DNA of 47,920 bases from Prolixibacteraceae bacterium (GTDB lineage Bacteria > Bacteroidota > Bacteroidia > Bacteroidales > Prolixibacteraceae), in contig DMSQ01000022.1 in NCBI GenBank assembly GCA_003457135.1, positions 25,130 to 73,049 on the forward strand, read 5' to 3'. The notes under the pieces are model-generated. The model did not search any database and was not told the DNA's origin. It saw nothing but the letters and a program-made list of their open reading frames with translations. Positions 35,227-44,292 of this stretch are shown here, piece after piece. The stretch's first letter is position 1, and each line of letters opens with the position of its first letter. The translations under genes and the position numbers were made by a program.

Positions 35227-35868
35227 TTAATTTAGTATTTCCAAGCCTTCCACTAATCGAAGCCCATCAGTTTGATCAACCGATAAACTTACCATTTTTG
35301 AGACTAAAACCCGAACAGGAGTTGGCCGGTTTTTTTTTAATATGATCCGGGTAAGGTACCGACTAAAAATTAAAGCCATCTTCTCCCCTATTCTTTTTTC
35401 TGATCGATTTCCATCAAGGATGGATGGCCGAAAAATAATAATCCTTTTAAAATTCAATTTTTTGACCGATTCTTCCAATTCACCTTTCATTCTGGTGTAA
35501 AAGAAAAATGACTTTGCGTTGGCACCCATTGATGAAATCAAGATATAAGTTGAGACACCGTTTTCAAAAGCTGCTTTGGCAAATTCATACTGGTAAGTGA
35601 AATCGACGCGATATTGATTTTTCTTTGTCTTAACAGTTTTAATCGTCGTACCAAGAGTTGAAAAAAGCACATCACCCTGAACCAAATGCCTCCAGCTTTC
35701 AGGTTGATCAAAATCAATGATTTGTTCTTCCAGTTTAGGATGAATAAATCTTGTTTTTCGTCTCACAAAAATGCGGATTTTGTCAAATTCAGAATGAAAT
35801 AGCAATTGGTTTATTATCTGCTGACCAACCAATCCACTAGCTCCTATCACATTTGCAACTCTTCCCAT
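35227..35868 (-). CDS. NAD(P)-binding Rossmann protein (HTATIP2-like)
   Basis: A 213-aa atypical short-chain dehydrogenase-type protein with the dinucleotide-binding motif VIGASGLVGQQI at about 5-16, followed by FSTLGTTIK near 72 and YILISSMGA near 103. It is related to NAD(P)H-binding proteins of the HTATIP2/NAD-epimerase group, for which the reaction is unknown. Start 35868 (MGRVAN) is chosen because the family begins directly with the nucleotide-binding strand. Confidence 0.8.
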   Translation of the reverse strand: MGRVANVIGASGLVGQQIINQLLFHSEFDKIRIFVRRKTRFIHPKLEEQIIDFDQPESWRHLVQGDVLFSTLGTTIKTVKTKKNQYRVDFTYQYEFAKAAFENGVSTYILISSMGANAKSFFFYTRMKGELEESVKKLNFKRIIIFRPSILDGNRSEKRIGEKMALIFSRYLTRIILKKNRPTPVRVLVSKMVSLSVDQTDGLRLVEGLEILN

Positions 35869-36055
35869 TTTATGGTTTTTTATGATTAAGCCAGCTAGCA
35901 TCTGTATATTTTATACGATTCATTGTTTTTCATGTTTCCATCTATTTTGGAAAAGTTTTACACTACAACCAAACCCTTGAATGTACCAAATTGTTTTGAG
36001 AAATTGATAATTAAGTTATTTTTATTGAACCAATTAGGTTTTGTTTCCAGCTATG

Positions 36056-36089
36056 TTTGAATTAGGATCAATAAAATTTATTATTTTTA
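36056..36089 (+). promoter_or_regulatory. Candidate promoter for the GH140-type gene
   Basis: TTTG (36056-36059), 22-bp spacer, then TATTTTTA (36082-36089), one mismatch from TAnnTTTG, 42 bp before the ATG. A second similar pair lies at 35995-36024. Confidence 0.35.
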
Positions 36090-36131
36090 ATGCATCAAGA
36101 ATCGATAACTAACTTATAAATTACTCCATAC

Positions 36132-37529
36132 ATGAAAATGATACTATGCTTCATTATATTCTTTGGGATATACTCATTGCAATCTCAGGAAATCAAGTGG
36201 CAGGGACCTTCTGTCAATCTTAAAAATGGGAAACTAAAAGTTTCGGACAATAAACGATCCCTCCAATTTGAAAACGGGTCTAATTTCTTTTATTTAGCAG
36301 ATACAGGGTGGGAATTGTTTCACCGGCTAGATAAAAAAGATGCTGAAATGTATCTTGAAAATCGTCGGGAGAAAGGATTCACAGTAATTCAGGCTGTAGC
36401 GTTGGCCGAACTTGATGGACTAAATACTCCTAACATGGAAGGCGAAAAACCCTTAATTGATAACAATCCAACAAAACCCAATGAAAAATATTTTGAACAT
36501 GTTGATTGGGTTATTAAAAAAGCAGCTGATAAAGGTATTTTCATAGGTTTGTTGCCCACCTGGGGCGATAAAATCGACCCTCAGTGGGGAATTGGACCAA
36601 AAATCTTCAACAGGGAGAACGCCTTTCAGTATGGCCAGTGGATAGGAAACCGGTATAAGAATTTTCCAAATATTATCTGGATTAATGGTGGCGACCGGCA
36701 GGGTGGCAATGAAAACTTCGAGATTTGGAATGCCCTGGCAAATGGAATTAAATCAGTTGATAAAAACCACCTGATGACATTTCACCCTATGGGAGGAAAT
36801 AGTTCTTCGAAGTGGTTCCATAATCAGGAATGGCTCGATTTTAACATGATGCAAACCGGGCACGGTGAACGCTCTTATGCTGCATATAAAAAATTACTTA
36901 TTCCAGACTATCAGCTTAAACCTGTAAAACCAACGTTTGATGGTGAACCGCGGTACGAGGATCATCCGCATGATTGGAAACCTGAAATTCTCGGTTGGTT
37001 CGACGATACGGATGTAAGACAGGCCGCATACTGGAACTTATTTTCCGGTGGATTTGGGCATACCTACGGATGTCATGCCATCTGGCAAATGCTCACTCCT
37101 GAAAGAACACCAGTTGGTTTTGCCCGCCATACCTGGCAGCTCGACCTCGATCTTCCCGGAGCGTTTGATATGCTTAATGTGCGCCGACTGATGGAAAGCC
37201 GCCCGACGACCGAAAGAATGCCATTTCAGGAATTGATCACCAACAATTATATGCCCGAAACCGATTACATTATAGCAACCAAAGGAAAAGATTATGCATT
37301 TGTATATCTACCAACCGGATGGGCAGCAAGTATAGATCTTGAAAAACTGGGATGGAAAGAATCTGTGGTTTGGTGGTTCAATCCCCGCACTGGAGAAGCA
37401 ACAAAGCTGAAAGATTTACTGAACAAAGGTATTCAGGTATTTAAACCAGAAAATGGAGGACGCGGCAACGATTGGATATTGGTTTTTGACGACAAGAATG
37501 CAGATCGGGAAGCTCCCGGAAAATTATAG
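36132..37529 (+). CDS. Secreted DUF4038/GH140-type glycoside hydrolase
   Basis: A 465-aa protein with a signal peptide (1-19, ending SQ) and a TIM-barrel DUF4038 domain: FYLADTGWELFHRL near 54-67, VIQAVALAELDG near 93, GLLPTWGDK near 136, IIWINGGDRQ near 178 and FDGEPRYEDHP near 268, with likely catalytic acids in the last two. A short C-terminal beta domain follows from about 370 (WWFNPRTGEAT). GH140 members include apiosidases acting on rhamnogalacturonan II; the exact substrate here is not proven. Confidence 0.85.
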   Translation: MKMILCFIIFFGIYSLQSQEIKWQGPSVNLKNGKLKVSDNKRSLQFENGSNFFYLADTGWELFHRLDKKDAEMYLENRREKGFTVIQAVALAELDGLNTPNMEGEKPLIDNNPTKPNEKYFEHVDWVIKKAADKGIFIGLLPTWGDKIDPQWGIGPKIFNRENAFQYGQWIGNRYKNFPNIIWINGGDRQGGNENFEIWNALANGIKSVDKNHLMTFHPMGGNSSSKWFHNQEWLDFNMMQTGHGERSYAAYKKLLIPDYQLKPVKPTFDGEPRYEDHPHDWKPEILGWFDDTDVRQAAYWNLFSGGFGHTYGCHAIWQMLTPERTPVGFARHTWQLDLDLPGAFDMLNVRRLMESRPTTERMPFQELITNNYMPETDYIIATKGKDYAFVYLPTGWAASIDLEKLGWKESVVWWFNPRTGEATKLKDLLNKGIQVFKPENGGRGNDWILVFDDKNADREAPGKL

Positions 37530-37712
37530 TAATTTAGTATGGGGTAAAATATATTTGATCTGTCACTACTTTATTCGTTAACTATCAATTGGAACTCGCA
37601 TTGGGATATATTCTTTTAGCAAGGAATCTTATCAAACTGTTCGTTTCAATTTTACTAAAATGAGTTTGCGAGGCTGAAATCAGAACTTTTTGAATTAACA
37701 ATTGAATCATTT

Positions 37713-38516
37713 ATGGAAGCAGGAATTAGTAGTTATACTTTTAATTGGGCATTTGGTGTTCCGGGCAACAGGCCTGATAAACCCATGACCGTTTTTAACC
37801 TGATTGAAGTAGCAATAAGCATGGAAGCGAAAGTTATTCAGATAGCTGACAATGTCTCTCTTGAAAAATTTTCAGATCAGGAATTAATGGAGTTTAAATT
37901 CTTCGCCGATCAGGCTGAACTGAAAATTGAAGTTGGCGCCCGGTGTATGACCATCGAACGACTTCGTCAATATATAAATATTACACACTTGTTGGGGTCC
38001 CACATTCTTCACTTCGCTATAGACGGTCCTGATTTTGAACCATCTATGGATGAAATCCATGATATTCTGCAGGTGATTGTTCCTGAATTGAATGCATTAA
38101 AGATAACCCTCGCCATCGAAAACCATGAACGGCTACTTGCCCGTGAATTAGTTGAAATCGTCGAGAAAGCCGGAAGTGACCGGGTAGGAATATGTTTGGA
38201 CACCGTCAATTCGTTGGGAGTAGGTGAAGGTTTGGAAACTTTAACCAGACTTTTAGCTCCACTGACAGTAAATCTGCATGTAAAAGAATATTCCATACGG
38301 CGGTTCACGCACAAAATGGGGTATGTTATTGAAGGTGCGCAGCTCGGAAAAGGAATGTTGCCCCTTACAGAACTGATAGCTAAAGTATCACCCCGTTGCC
38401 AGTCAGCCATACTTGAACAATGGACCCCACCGGAGAAGACTCTTCAGGAAACTATCCAAAAGGAAAAACAATGGGCAGAAGAAAGTTTTCGCTATTTAAA
38501 ATCCGTTTTAGGTTAA
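37713..38516 (+). CDS. Xylose isomerase-like TIM-barrel (sugar phosphate isomerase/epimerase)
   Basis: A 267-aa AP endonuclease 2/xylose-isomerase-like barrel without a signal peptide. Metal-binding acids are placed as the family expects: AIENHERL near 134, ICLDTVNS near 155, NLHVKEY near 188 and AILEQWTP near 231. It probably isomerises or epimerises a sugar in the cytoplasm. It follows the GH140-type gene by 183 bp on the same strand, so it may process the released sugar; that link is inference. Confidence 0.78.
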   Translation: MEAGISSYTFNWAFGVPGNRPDKPMTVFNLIEVAISMEAKVIQIADNVSLEKFSDQELMEFKFFADQAELKIEVGARCMTIERLRQYINITHLLGSHILHFAIDGPDFEPSMDEIHDILQVIVPELNALKITLAIENHERLLARELVEIVEKAGSDRVGICLDTVNSLGVGEGLETLTRLLAPLTVNLHVKEYSIRRFTHKMGYVIEGAQLGKGMLPLTELIAKVSPRCQSAILEQWTPPEKTLQETIQKEKQWAEESFRYLKSVLG

Positions 38517-38545
38517 ATCAGTCTACCGAAAAGCGTATCGGCTAT

Positions 38546-39877
38546 TTACAATAAATCGCTTGCCAGTTCAGCCAGATAGCTTCGTTCACCTTTGATAAGG
38601 TTTACATGTGCAAAAATTTCATGGTTCTTCATTTTCTCAGTCATGTAGGCTAATCCATTCGATTTCATGTCCAGATATGGCGAATCAATTTGTTGAAGGT
38701 CGCCGGTAAAAATTAGTTTACTTCCCTCTCCTGCTCTTGTAATAATCGTTTTGATCTCATGGGGAGTGAGGTTTTGAGCCTCATCGATTATAAAATAAGA
38801 ATTCGACAAACTTCTTCCACGAATATAAGCCAGAGGTGTAATAATCAGTTGTTCATCCTTTAGAAGCTCCTCGATTTTCTGATATTCCGCACTTCGGGGA
38901 TTATAATTATGCTTGATGACCGACAGATTATCGAAAAGAGGCTGCATATACGGACTAATTTTTTCCTGTGCGTCGCCGGGCAAATAGCCTAAATCACGGT
39001 TACTCAGTGCCACAATAGGGCGTGCAAGCAAAATTTGCCCAAAGCTTTTATGCTGTTCAAGCGCCGCAGCCAAAGCCAAAAGTGTTTTTCCTGTTCCTGC
39101 CTTTCCGGTTAGAGCAACCAGTTTTATATCCGAATTAAAAAGAGCATCTAAACTGAAGGTTTGTTCTGCATTTCTGGGCTTAATTCCATAAGCAGTTTTT
39201 TTCTCCACACGTACCATTTTTTTCAAACCGCCATCATACCTGCCCAATACACTTGCTTTTGAGGATTTTATTATAAAATATTCATTAATATCAGGAGTCT
39301 GCTCCAAACCCATAACATCCAACTGAAGGGAATTTTCGCTATAAAGTTTTTCGATCAAAACATCATCAAAATTCGCGAGTTCGGTTACGCCTTTATTTAA
39401 AAACTGAATGTCTTTAACCTTATCGTTATAATAATCTTCAGCCTGAATTTTTAGCGACTTCGCTTTCATCCGCAGATTAATATCCTTCGAAATCAGGATA
39501 GTTGGCCGGTCGGGATACTTCTGCCCAATATGCATGGCAATAGCCAGAATCCGGTGATCTGGAATATCTTCCCTGAATGATTGTTTCATTTCTTCCGGAA
39601 GTGGTTTGCCTGTTTCAATGATCAGTTTTCCCTTGTCAGGTCCCAGTTTGATTCCACCGTTAAACAGTTTGTCGCCAACAATTTCATCCAATTCACGGAC
39701 AAATTCACGTGCCTGAAAATTGATCGGATCGTTTCCCCGTTTAAACTTGTCCAATTCTTCGAGAACCGTAATCGGAATAACAATGTCGTTATCCTGAAAC
39801 TGGTAAATACTGGTATGATCATGAAGAATTACATTGGTATCCAATACAAATATTTTGGTCATTTTTTTCTTTGCCAT
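38546..39877 (-). CDS. PhoH-family ATPase with N-terminal PIN domain
   Basis: A 443-aa protein. An N-terminal PIN domain (FVLDTNVILHD near 8-18) is followed after about 230 residues by a PhoH ATPase domain with Walker A TGKAGTGKT and a Walker B-like YFIIDEAQNLTPHE. PIN-PhoH proteins act as ATP-dependent RNA helicases/ribonucleases in the few cases studied. Start 39877 (MAKKK) matches the usual family N-terminus; an ATG at 39901 would add 8 residues. It is divergent from folC. Confidence 0.92.
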   Translation of the reverse strand: MAKKKMTKIFVLDTNVILHDHTSIYQFQDNDIVIPITVLEELDKFKRGNDPINFQAREFVRELDEIVGDKLFNGGIKLGPDKGKLIIETGKPLPEEMKQSFREDIPDHRILAIAMHIGQKYPDRPTILISKDINLRMKAKSLKIQAEDYYNDKVKDIQFLNKGVTELANFDDVLIEKLYSENSLQLDVMGLEQTPDINEYFIIKSSKASVLGRYDGGLKKMVRVEKKTAYGIKPRNAEQTFSLDALFNSDIKLVALTGKAGTGKTLLALAAALEQHKSFGQILLARPIVALSNRDLGYLPGDAQEKISPYMQPLFDNLSVIKHNYNPRSAEYQKIEELLKDEQLIITPLAYIRGRSLSNSYFIIDEAQNLTPHEIKTIITRAGEGSKLIFTGDLQQIDSPYLDMKSNGLAYMTEKMKNHEIFAHVNLIKGERSYLAELASDLL

Positions 39878-39998
39878 CTCCATCATCTTTAAGGTTTCCA
39901 TAAATTTAGAAAAATTAGAATGTATTTATATTGATTAAGCCGATAAATTCTCAATTTTACCATTCTATTTTTTAACCAGTGTTCATAAGTTTTTTTCC

Positions 39999-41297
39999 AT
40001 GCTTACTTACCCTGAAGTTCTTGATTTTTTGTACAGCCAGCTACCTATGTTTCAGCGCACTGGCCCGGCAGCATACAAAGACAACCTCGACAACACCCTT
40101 CGGCTTGACCAGATGTTTGGGAATCCGCATCGTTCATTTCGGACTGTTCATATTGCCGGAACCAACGGAAAAGGATCAGTTTCGCACATGCTTGCTTCCA
40201 TATTTCAGGATGCCGGCTATAAAACAGGTCTTTATACTTCACCACATCTGAAGGATTTCAGAGAACGAATTAAAGTAAATGGGGAAATGATTTCAGAAGA
40301 GGCTGTGGTAAATTTTACCCGTACCTATCTCGAAAAAAATGAGACAGAAGCGCTCGAACCTTCCTTTTTCGAATTAACTGTTTCTATGGCTTTTGATTAC
40401 TTCCGTACCATGCAGGTAGATATTGCTATCATAGAAGTTGGGTTAGGTGGTAGGCTCGATTCAACCAATATTATTACGCCTGAAGCCTCGGTTATTACTA
40501 ACATTAGTTTCGATCATATGGCTCTGCTGGGCAATACTTTGCCAAAAATTGCAGGCGAGAAAGCTGGAATCATCAAAGCCGGAACCCCAGTTGTAATTGG
40601 GGAATCATCATCTGAAACTGATTTTGTATTTGTTCAGACCGCAAAGAAAATGGGAACTTCAATTGTATTTGCCAATCAGGAATATCGGGCTGATTATTCG
40701 ATGCTGACACTTGAGGGAAAACAAAGCCTTAATATCACCAGAAAGGGAATTTCAATCTATTCGGATTTACAGATTGACTTATTGGGGATATATCAGCGAC
40801 ACAACGTTCCAACCGTTTTAAAAACCATCGATATTTTGAATGAGAAGGGTTGGAATCTCACAGAAAAAAATATCCGGAATGGTTTGAAAAATACAATCCA
40901 AAATACCGGGTTGATGGGGCGATGGCAAATTATTGGGAACAATCCTTTGATGATTTGTGACACTGGTCATAATCCGGCAGGCATCAAAATGGTGGTGGAA
41001 CAGATTAATCAAACGGCATACAAAGATCTGCACATCATAATCGGCATGGTGAATGACAAAGATCAGGATGAGGTTTTATCACTACTTCCGATAAATGCTC
41101 ACTACTATTTTACCAAAGCTTCTATTCCCAGGGCAACCGATCCCCTTCAGTTGTCCAGTCGGGCTGCCCGTTTTGGATTGAAAGGAAGTTGTTACAGTAC
41201 TGTTCGTGAGGCAATTTCTTCTGCCATCGGGAATGCTGATAAAAATGACCTGATATTTGTTGGCGGAAGTACTTTTGTGGTGGCTGAGATTTTATAA
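39999..41297 (+). CDS. folC: Folylpolyglutamate synthase / dihydrofolate synthase
   Basis: A 432-aa Mur-ligase-type enzyme with P-loop HIAGTNGKGSVSHML near 51-65, TSPHLKDFRERI near 80-91, and IIEVGLGGRLDSTN near 144. FolC joins glutamate to dihydropteroate and extends the glutamate tail of folates. The gene is alone on its strand, followed by tRNA-Val after 83 bp. Confidence 0.95.
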   Translation: MLTYPEVLDFLYSQLPMFQRTGPAAYKDNLDNTLRLDQMFGNPHRSFRTVHIAGTNGKGSVSHMLASIFQDAGYKTGLYTSPHLKDFRERIKVNGEMISEEAVVNFTRTYLEKNETEALEPSFFELTVSMAFDYFRTMQVDIAIIEVGLGGRLDSTNIITPEASVITNISFDHMALLGNTLPKIAGEKAGIIKAGTPVVIGESSSETDFVFVQTAKKMGTSIVFANQEYRADYSMLTLEGKQSLNITRKGISIYSDLQIDLLGIYQRHNVPTVLKTIDILNEKGWNLTEKNIRNGLKNTIQNTGLMGRWQIIGNNPLMICDTGHNPAGIKMVVEQINQTAYKDLHIIIGMVNDKDQDEVLSLLPINAHYYFTKASIPRATDPLQLSSRAARFGLKGSCYSTVREAISSAIGNADKNDLIFVGGSTFVVAEIL

Positions 41298-41310
41298 TAT
41301 TTTTTAAATT

Positions 41311-41345
41311 TTTGTTTGCAGGTTTCGAAAAGGAGTATATCTTTG
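41311..41345 (+). promoter_or_regulatory. Strong Bacteroidota promoter of tRNA-Val
   Basis: Two overlapping-phase TTTG elements (41311-41314 and 41315-41318), then TATCTTTG at 41338-41345. The second TTTG gives a 19-bp spacer, an ideal match to TTTG-N19-TAnnTTTG. The mature tRNA starts 36 bp downstream. Confidence 0.75.
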
Positions 41346-41380
41346 CAACGCTTAAAAAATAAAGCGCGTTCAAAAAACAA

Positions 41381-41455
41381 GGGCGATTAGCTCAGCTGGT
41401 TCAGAGCATCTGGTTTACACCCAGAGGGTCGGCGGTTCGAATCCGTCATCGCCCA
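41381..41455 (+). tRNA. tRNA-Val (anticodon TAC)
   Basis: A complete 75-nt cloverleaf. The acceptor stem pairs GGGCGAT with ATCGCCC; the D arm is GCTC...GAGC; the anticodon stem TCTGG/CCAGA closes the loop TTTACAC with anticodon TAC; the T arm GGCGG/CCGTC closes TTCGAAT. The discriminator is A. The 3' CCA is not encoded, so it must be added by the cca product. Confidence 0.97.
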
Positions 41456-41457
41456 CG

Positions 41458-41488
41458 AAAGAGGATAACAAAAGTTGTCCTCTTTTTT
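41458..41488 (+). terminator. Rho-independent terminator after tRNA-Val
   Basis: A 12-bp stem, AAAGAGGATAAC with GTTGTCCTCTTT (one T-G pair), a 4-nt AAAA loop and a T run. It begins 3 bp after the tRNA and confirms a single-gene tRNA transcript. Confidence 0.9.
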
Positions 41489-41512
41489 GTTTATAAAACT
41501 GACCATTATCTG

Positions 41513-43024
41513 TTACAATTCACAGTATTCGCCATCGTGTGACAGATTTTTGCATGGATAGCGCCACATTCCTTCTTCCATTAAATCGTCGACTACTTCT
41601 GGCCCCCATGTTCCTGCCGGGTATCCGTAAACCGGGATATCCGGATTATTTTGCCATGCATTCAGGATTGGTTGAACAAATTCCCATGCTTTTTCGACGG
41701 CATCGCCACGAGAATAAAGTGTGGCATCGCCCTGCATACAATCGAGCAGTAAACGTCCGTATGCAGAAGGAAGGTAAACATCAGACAATTGTGAATAGTG
41801 AAAATCCATATTTACGGTTTGAACATGGAATCCGGCTCCTGGAACTTTCATGCCGATTTTAAGCAGAATTCCTTCATCAGGTTGAATTCGAAGCACCAAT
41901 TGGTTATTCATCGCATCAGAATTTTCAGAATTACCGAACAAGTGGTGCGGCGTATTTTTGAAATGAATAACAACTTCGGTGACACGTGCCGGTAATTTTT
42001 TCCCGGTTCGGATGTAAAAAGGAACCCCGGCCCACCTGAAATTATCGATAAAAAATTTCATCGCCAGATAAGTTTCTGTCTTTGATAGTGGATCAACATT
42101 GTTTTCTTCACGGTAACCTTTAACCGGATTTTTGCCATGACTGGATCGAATATACTGTCCCCGGATTACACTTTTTGCTACTTCTGTCTCTGTAATTGGA
42201 CGCAGTGATTGAAATACTTTCAACGTTTCGTTACGAATTGCATCAGCTTCAATGATAACAGGTGGTTCCATGGCAACTAATCCGACCAACTGCATCAGGT
42301 GATTCTGAACCATGTCGCGCATGGCCCCCGAATGATCGTAATAACCGCCACGGTCTTCTACACCAAGGGTTTCAGCCGATGTGATTTCGACATGATGGAT
42401 AAAATTGCGGTTCCAGATGGGTTCAAATATGCCATTCGAAAAACGGGTAACCAGCATGTTCTGAACAGTTTCTTTTCCCAGGTAATGATCAATTCGGTAA
42501 AGCTGATCTTCGTCAAAATAGTTGAGCAAATTTTTATTGAGTTCCTGTGCACTTTTCAAATCAGTTCCAAATGGCTTCTCTATAATTAGCCGTTTGAATC
42601 CGTTTTTTGAATCATTCAGTCCAACACCGGCCAGACTCTGAGGAATAACCTGATACAGATTGGGTGGAGTGGATAAATAGTAAATGTAGTTTCCCGGGAT
42701 TTCCAATTCGTTACTCAGTGATTCAAGTCTTGTTTTCAGGATTGGGTAGTCAACAGAATTGGCCGTTAAAAGCGTTTGGTAATAAAGGTGCTCCAGAAAA
42801 GCATCAATGTCTTTTTGATTATTGTCCTGATCGGGTAAAAACTCTTTCATGTTTTCACGGAAATCGGTGTCGGTTAGTTCAGTCCGGGAAACGCCAAGCA
42901 CAGCTAACTTTTCAGGAAGAAGATTTTGAGTATGTAATTCGTATAAAGCCGGAATCAATTTTCTTTTGGTCAGATCGCCTGAAGCTCCGAAAATAACCAG
43001 CACATGCGGTTCAGATTGTTTCAT
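41513..43024 (-). CDS. zwf: Glucose-6-phosphate 1-dehydrogenase
   Basis: A 503-aa enzyme oxidising glucose 6-phosphate to 6-phosphogluconolactone with NAD(P). The nucleotide-binding segment GASGDLTKRKL is at about 13-23 and the substrate-binding motif RIDHYLGKE places H180. Start 43024 (MKQSEP) is ATG; an in-frame TTG 8 codons upstream is less likely. The usual partners pgl and gnd are not beside it. The gene lies 62 bp after the phosphopantetheinyl transferase gene on the same strand. Confidence 0.96.
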   Translation of the reverse strand: MKQSEPHVLVIFGASGDLTKRKLIPALYELHTQNLLPEKLAVLGVSRTELTDTDFRENMKEFLPDQDNNQKDIDAFLEHLYYQTLLTANSVDYPILKTRLESLSNELEIPGNYIYYLSTPPNLYQVIPQSLAGVGLNDSKNGFKRLIIEKPFGTDLKSAQELNKNLLNYFDEDQLYRIDHYLGKETVQNMLVTRFSNGIFEPIWNRNFIHHVEITSAETLGVEDRGGYYDHSGAMRDMVQNHLMQLVGLVAMEPPVIIEADAIRNETLKVFQSLRPITETEVAKSVIRGQYIRSSHGKNPVKGYREENNVDPLSKTETYLAMKFFIDNFRWAGVPFYIRTGKKLPARVTEVVIHFKNTPHHLFGNSENSDAMNNQLVLRIQPDEGILLKIGMKVPGAGFHVQTVNMDFHYSQLSDVYLPSAYGRLLLDCMQGDATLYSRGDAVEKAWEFVQPILNAWQNNPDIPVYGYPAGTWGPEVVDDLMEEGMWRYPCKNLSHDGEYCEL

Positions 43025-43086
43025 AGTTGACAATTTCGTTCTATTCAATGAATTATTTCAATTAAACGATTGAAAAGCGAATTTGA

Positions 43087-43713
43087 TCAATAACAGACCC
43101 AAACCATACAGTGATTTTCAAAAATCAGAAAATTAAGATAAAACAGTACTGGGTTTTCCTCAAAAGTGAAATATCCAGAAAACTGGGTTTGCTGTTCATG
43201 GTCAAAAGGTAATATTTGAATGTGTTCCCTGAATTCGATCCCATCAAACGGAACCAATTTGAAAATTGCTTCTTTGGCGCACCAGTATAAACATTGCAGA
43301 ACGGGATCCCTTCCGGTTTGCTTCAGTTCAGCTTCCGAAAGATATCGTTTTTCAATTGCATTGTAGTTTCGGCTTATACCTTCCAAATCAATACCAACCT
43401 CACAGTTTTTGTGGATGTAAACTGCAACAAACTCACGCGAATGACTAATTGACAAGTATTTATAATCGGAATGTTTCAAAATTGGTTTCCCTGGTTTGGT
43501 ATAGTATATTTCGAACCCGGGTCCAATCATTTCTTTGAGTAATAACCGTGTTGCGAGCCATTCCACTTTTCTCTTTTCGTAGCTGTATTTCCAATAATCA
43601 GAATTTTCAAGCTCTTCAGGAGAAAAAGAAGCCAGCAGATCGATTGAAGTTTCGGTGAGTTGCCAAATTCCAATCTGGCCGCTATCTGTAGGTATGATTC
43701 TAAATAATGCCAT
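43087..43713 (-). CDS. 4'-phosphopantetheinyl transferase (Sfp-like)
   Basis: A 208-aa protein with the superfamily motifs SISHS (H91), VGIDLE (D109, E111) and WCAKEAIFK (E148, K152), which bind Mg and CoA. It transfers phosphopantetheine from CoA to carrier proteins. Its ATG directly follows the gldD stop, so it is at the end of the ssb-gldE-gldD run, an arrangement also known in Flavobacterium. Carrier proteins are not in the window. Confidence 0.92.
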   Translation of the reverse strand: MALFRIIPTDSGQIGIWQLTETSIDLLASFSPEELENSDYWKYSYEKRKVEWLATRLLLKEMIGPGFEIYYTKPGKPILKHSDYKYLSISHSREFVAVYIHKNCEVGIDLEGISRNYNAIEKRYLSEAELKQTGRDPVLQCLYWCAKEAIFKLVPFDGIEFREHIQILPFDHEQQTQFSGYFTFEENPVLFYLNFLIFENHCMVWVCY

Positions 43714-44292
43714 TTAATGTACCCACTCTGTGGTTTCGATTAAATGAATAATATCGGGAGTTAAAAAGTCAATCACCGGGCGGATTGAATCAATATTAGG
43801 CACTTCGCGAATATATAATGCCCCACGAAGAAAATTTTTAGTACTGTCGGTCAGGTAAAATTGAAGTGGCGACGCTGCATTACCATCAATGAGGTAAATG
43901 GTTCCATACACTTTCTTTTCAGGATTTATGAAAACACGTTCATTAATGGCGTCAGCTTTAACGGAATGCTTGTAGGCTAAAGTACGGGAATCTTCTGTAA
44001 GTTTTGCCAGATTGTTATTCACCTGCTTGTAACTGATATGTAGCTCTGCTTTGTGTTTTGGTATTTCCAAATTAATCCAGAATGGTTCGGCCTGTCTTTC
44101 ATTATCGGGTACAACCTTACAGTAATCAGGAATTTCAAACCGATATGGGAAAGCTGAAGAATAGAGTCCGTGGTATGTTTTCGTCTGAAATTCAATACGA
44201 AAGAATCCCCTTGGTTTGGGGACATAATCTTGTTTGCACGAAAAACAGAACAGCAGAAATAGTATTGGGAAAAAGTAAAGGAGTATTCTCAT
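43714..44292 (-). CDS. gldD: Gliding motility lipoprotein GldD
   Basis: A 192-aa lipoprotein with lipobox CFSC (Cys19), then the family segment YVPKPRGFFRIEFQ directly after it, and a mid-protein FWINLEIPKHKAELHISYK near 72-90. GldD is a small lipoprotein needed for gliding in Flavobacterium; its mechanism is not settled. The ATG overlaps the gldE stop (ATGA). Confidence 0.94.
   Translation of the reverse strand: MRILLYFFPILFLLFCFSCKQDYVPKPRGFFRIEFQTKTYHGLYSSAFPYRFEIPDYCKVVPDNERQAEPFWINLEIPKHKAELHISYKQVNNNLAKLTEDSRTLAYKHSVKADAINERVFINPEKKVYGTIYLIDGNAASPLQFYLTDSTKNFLRGALYIREVPNIDSIRPVIDFLTPDIIHLIETTEWVH

Noticed and set aside
41458..41488. Bidirectional terminator also ending zwf
   Set aside because: The minus strand has no T run after the stem, so it is assigned only to tRNA-Val.
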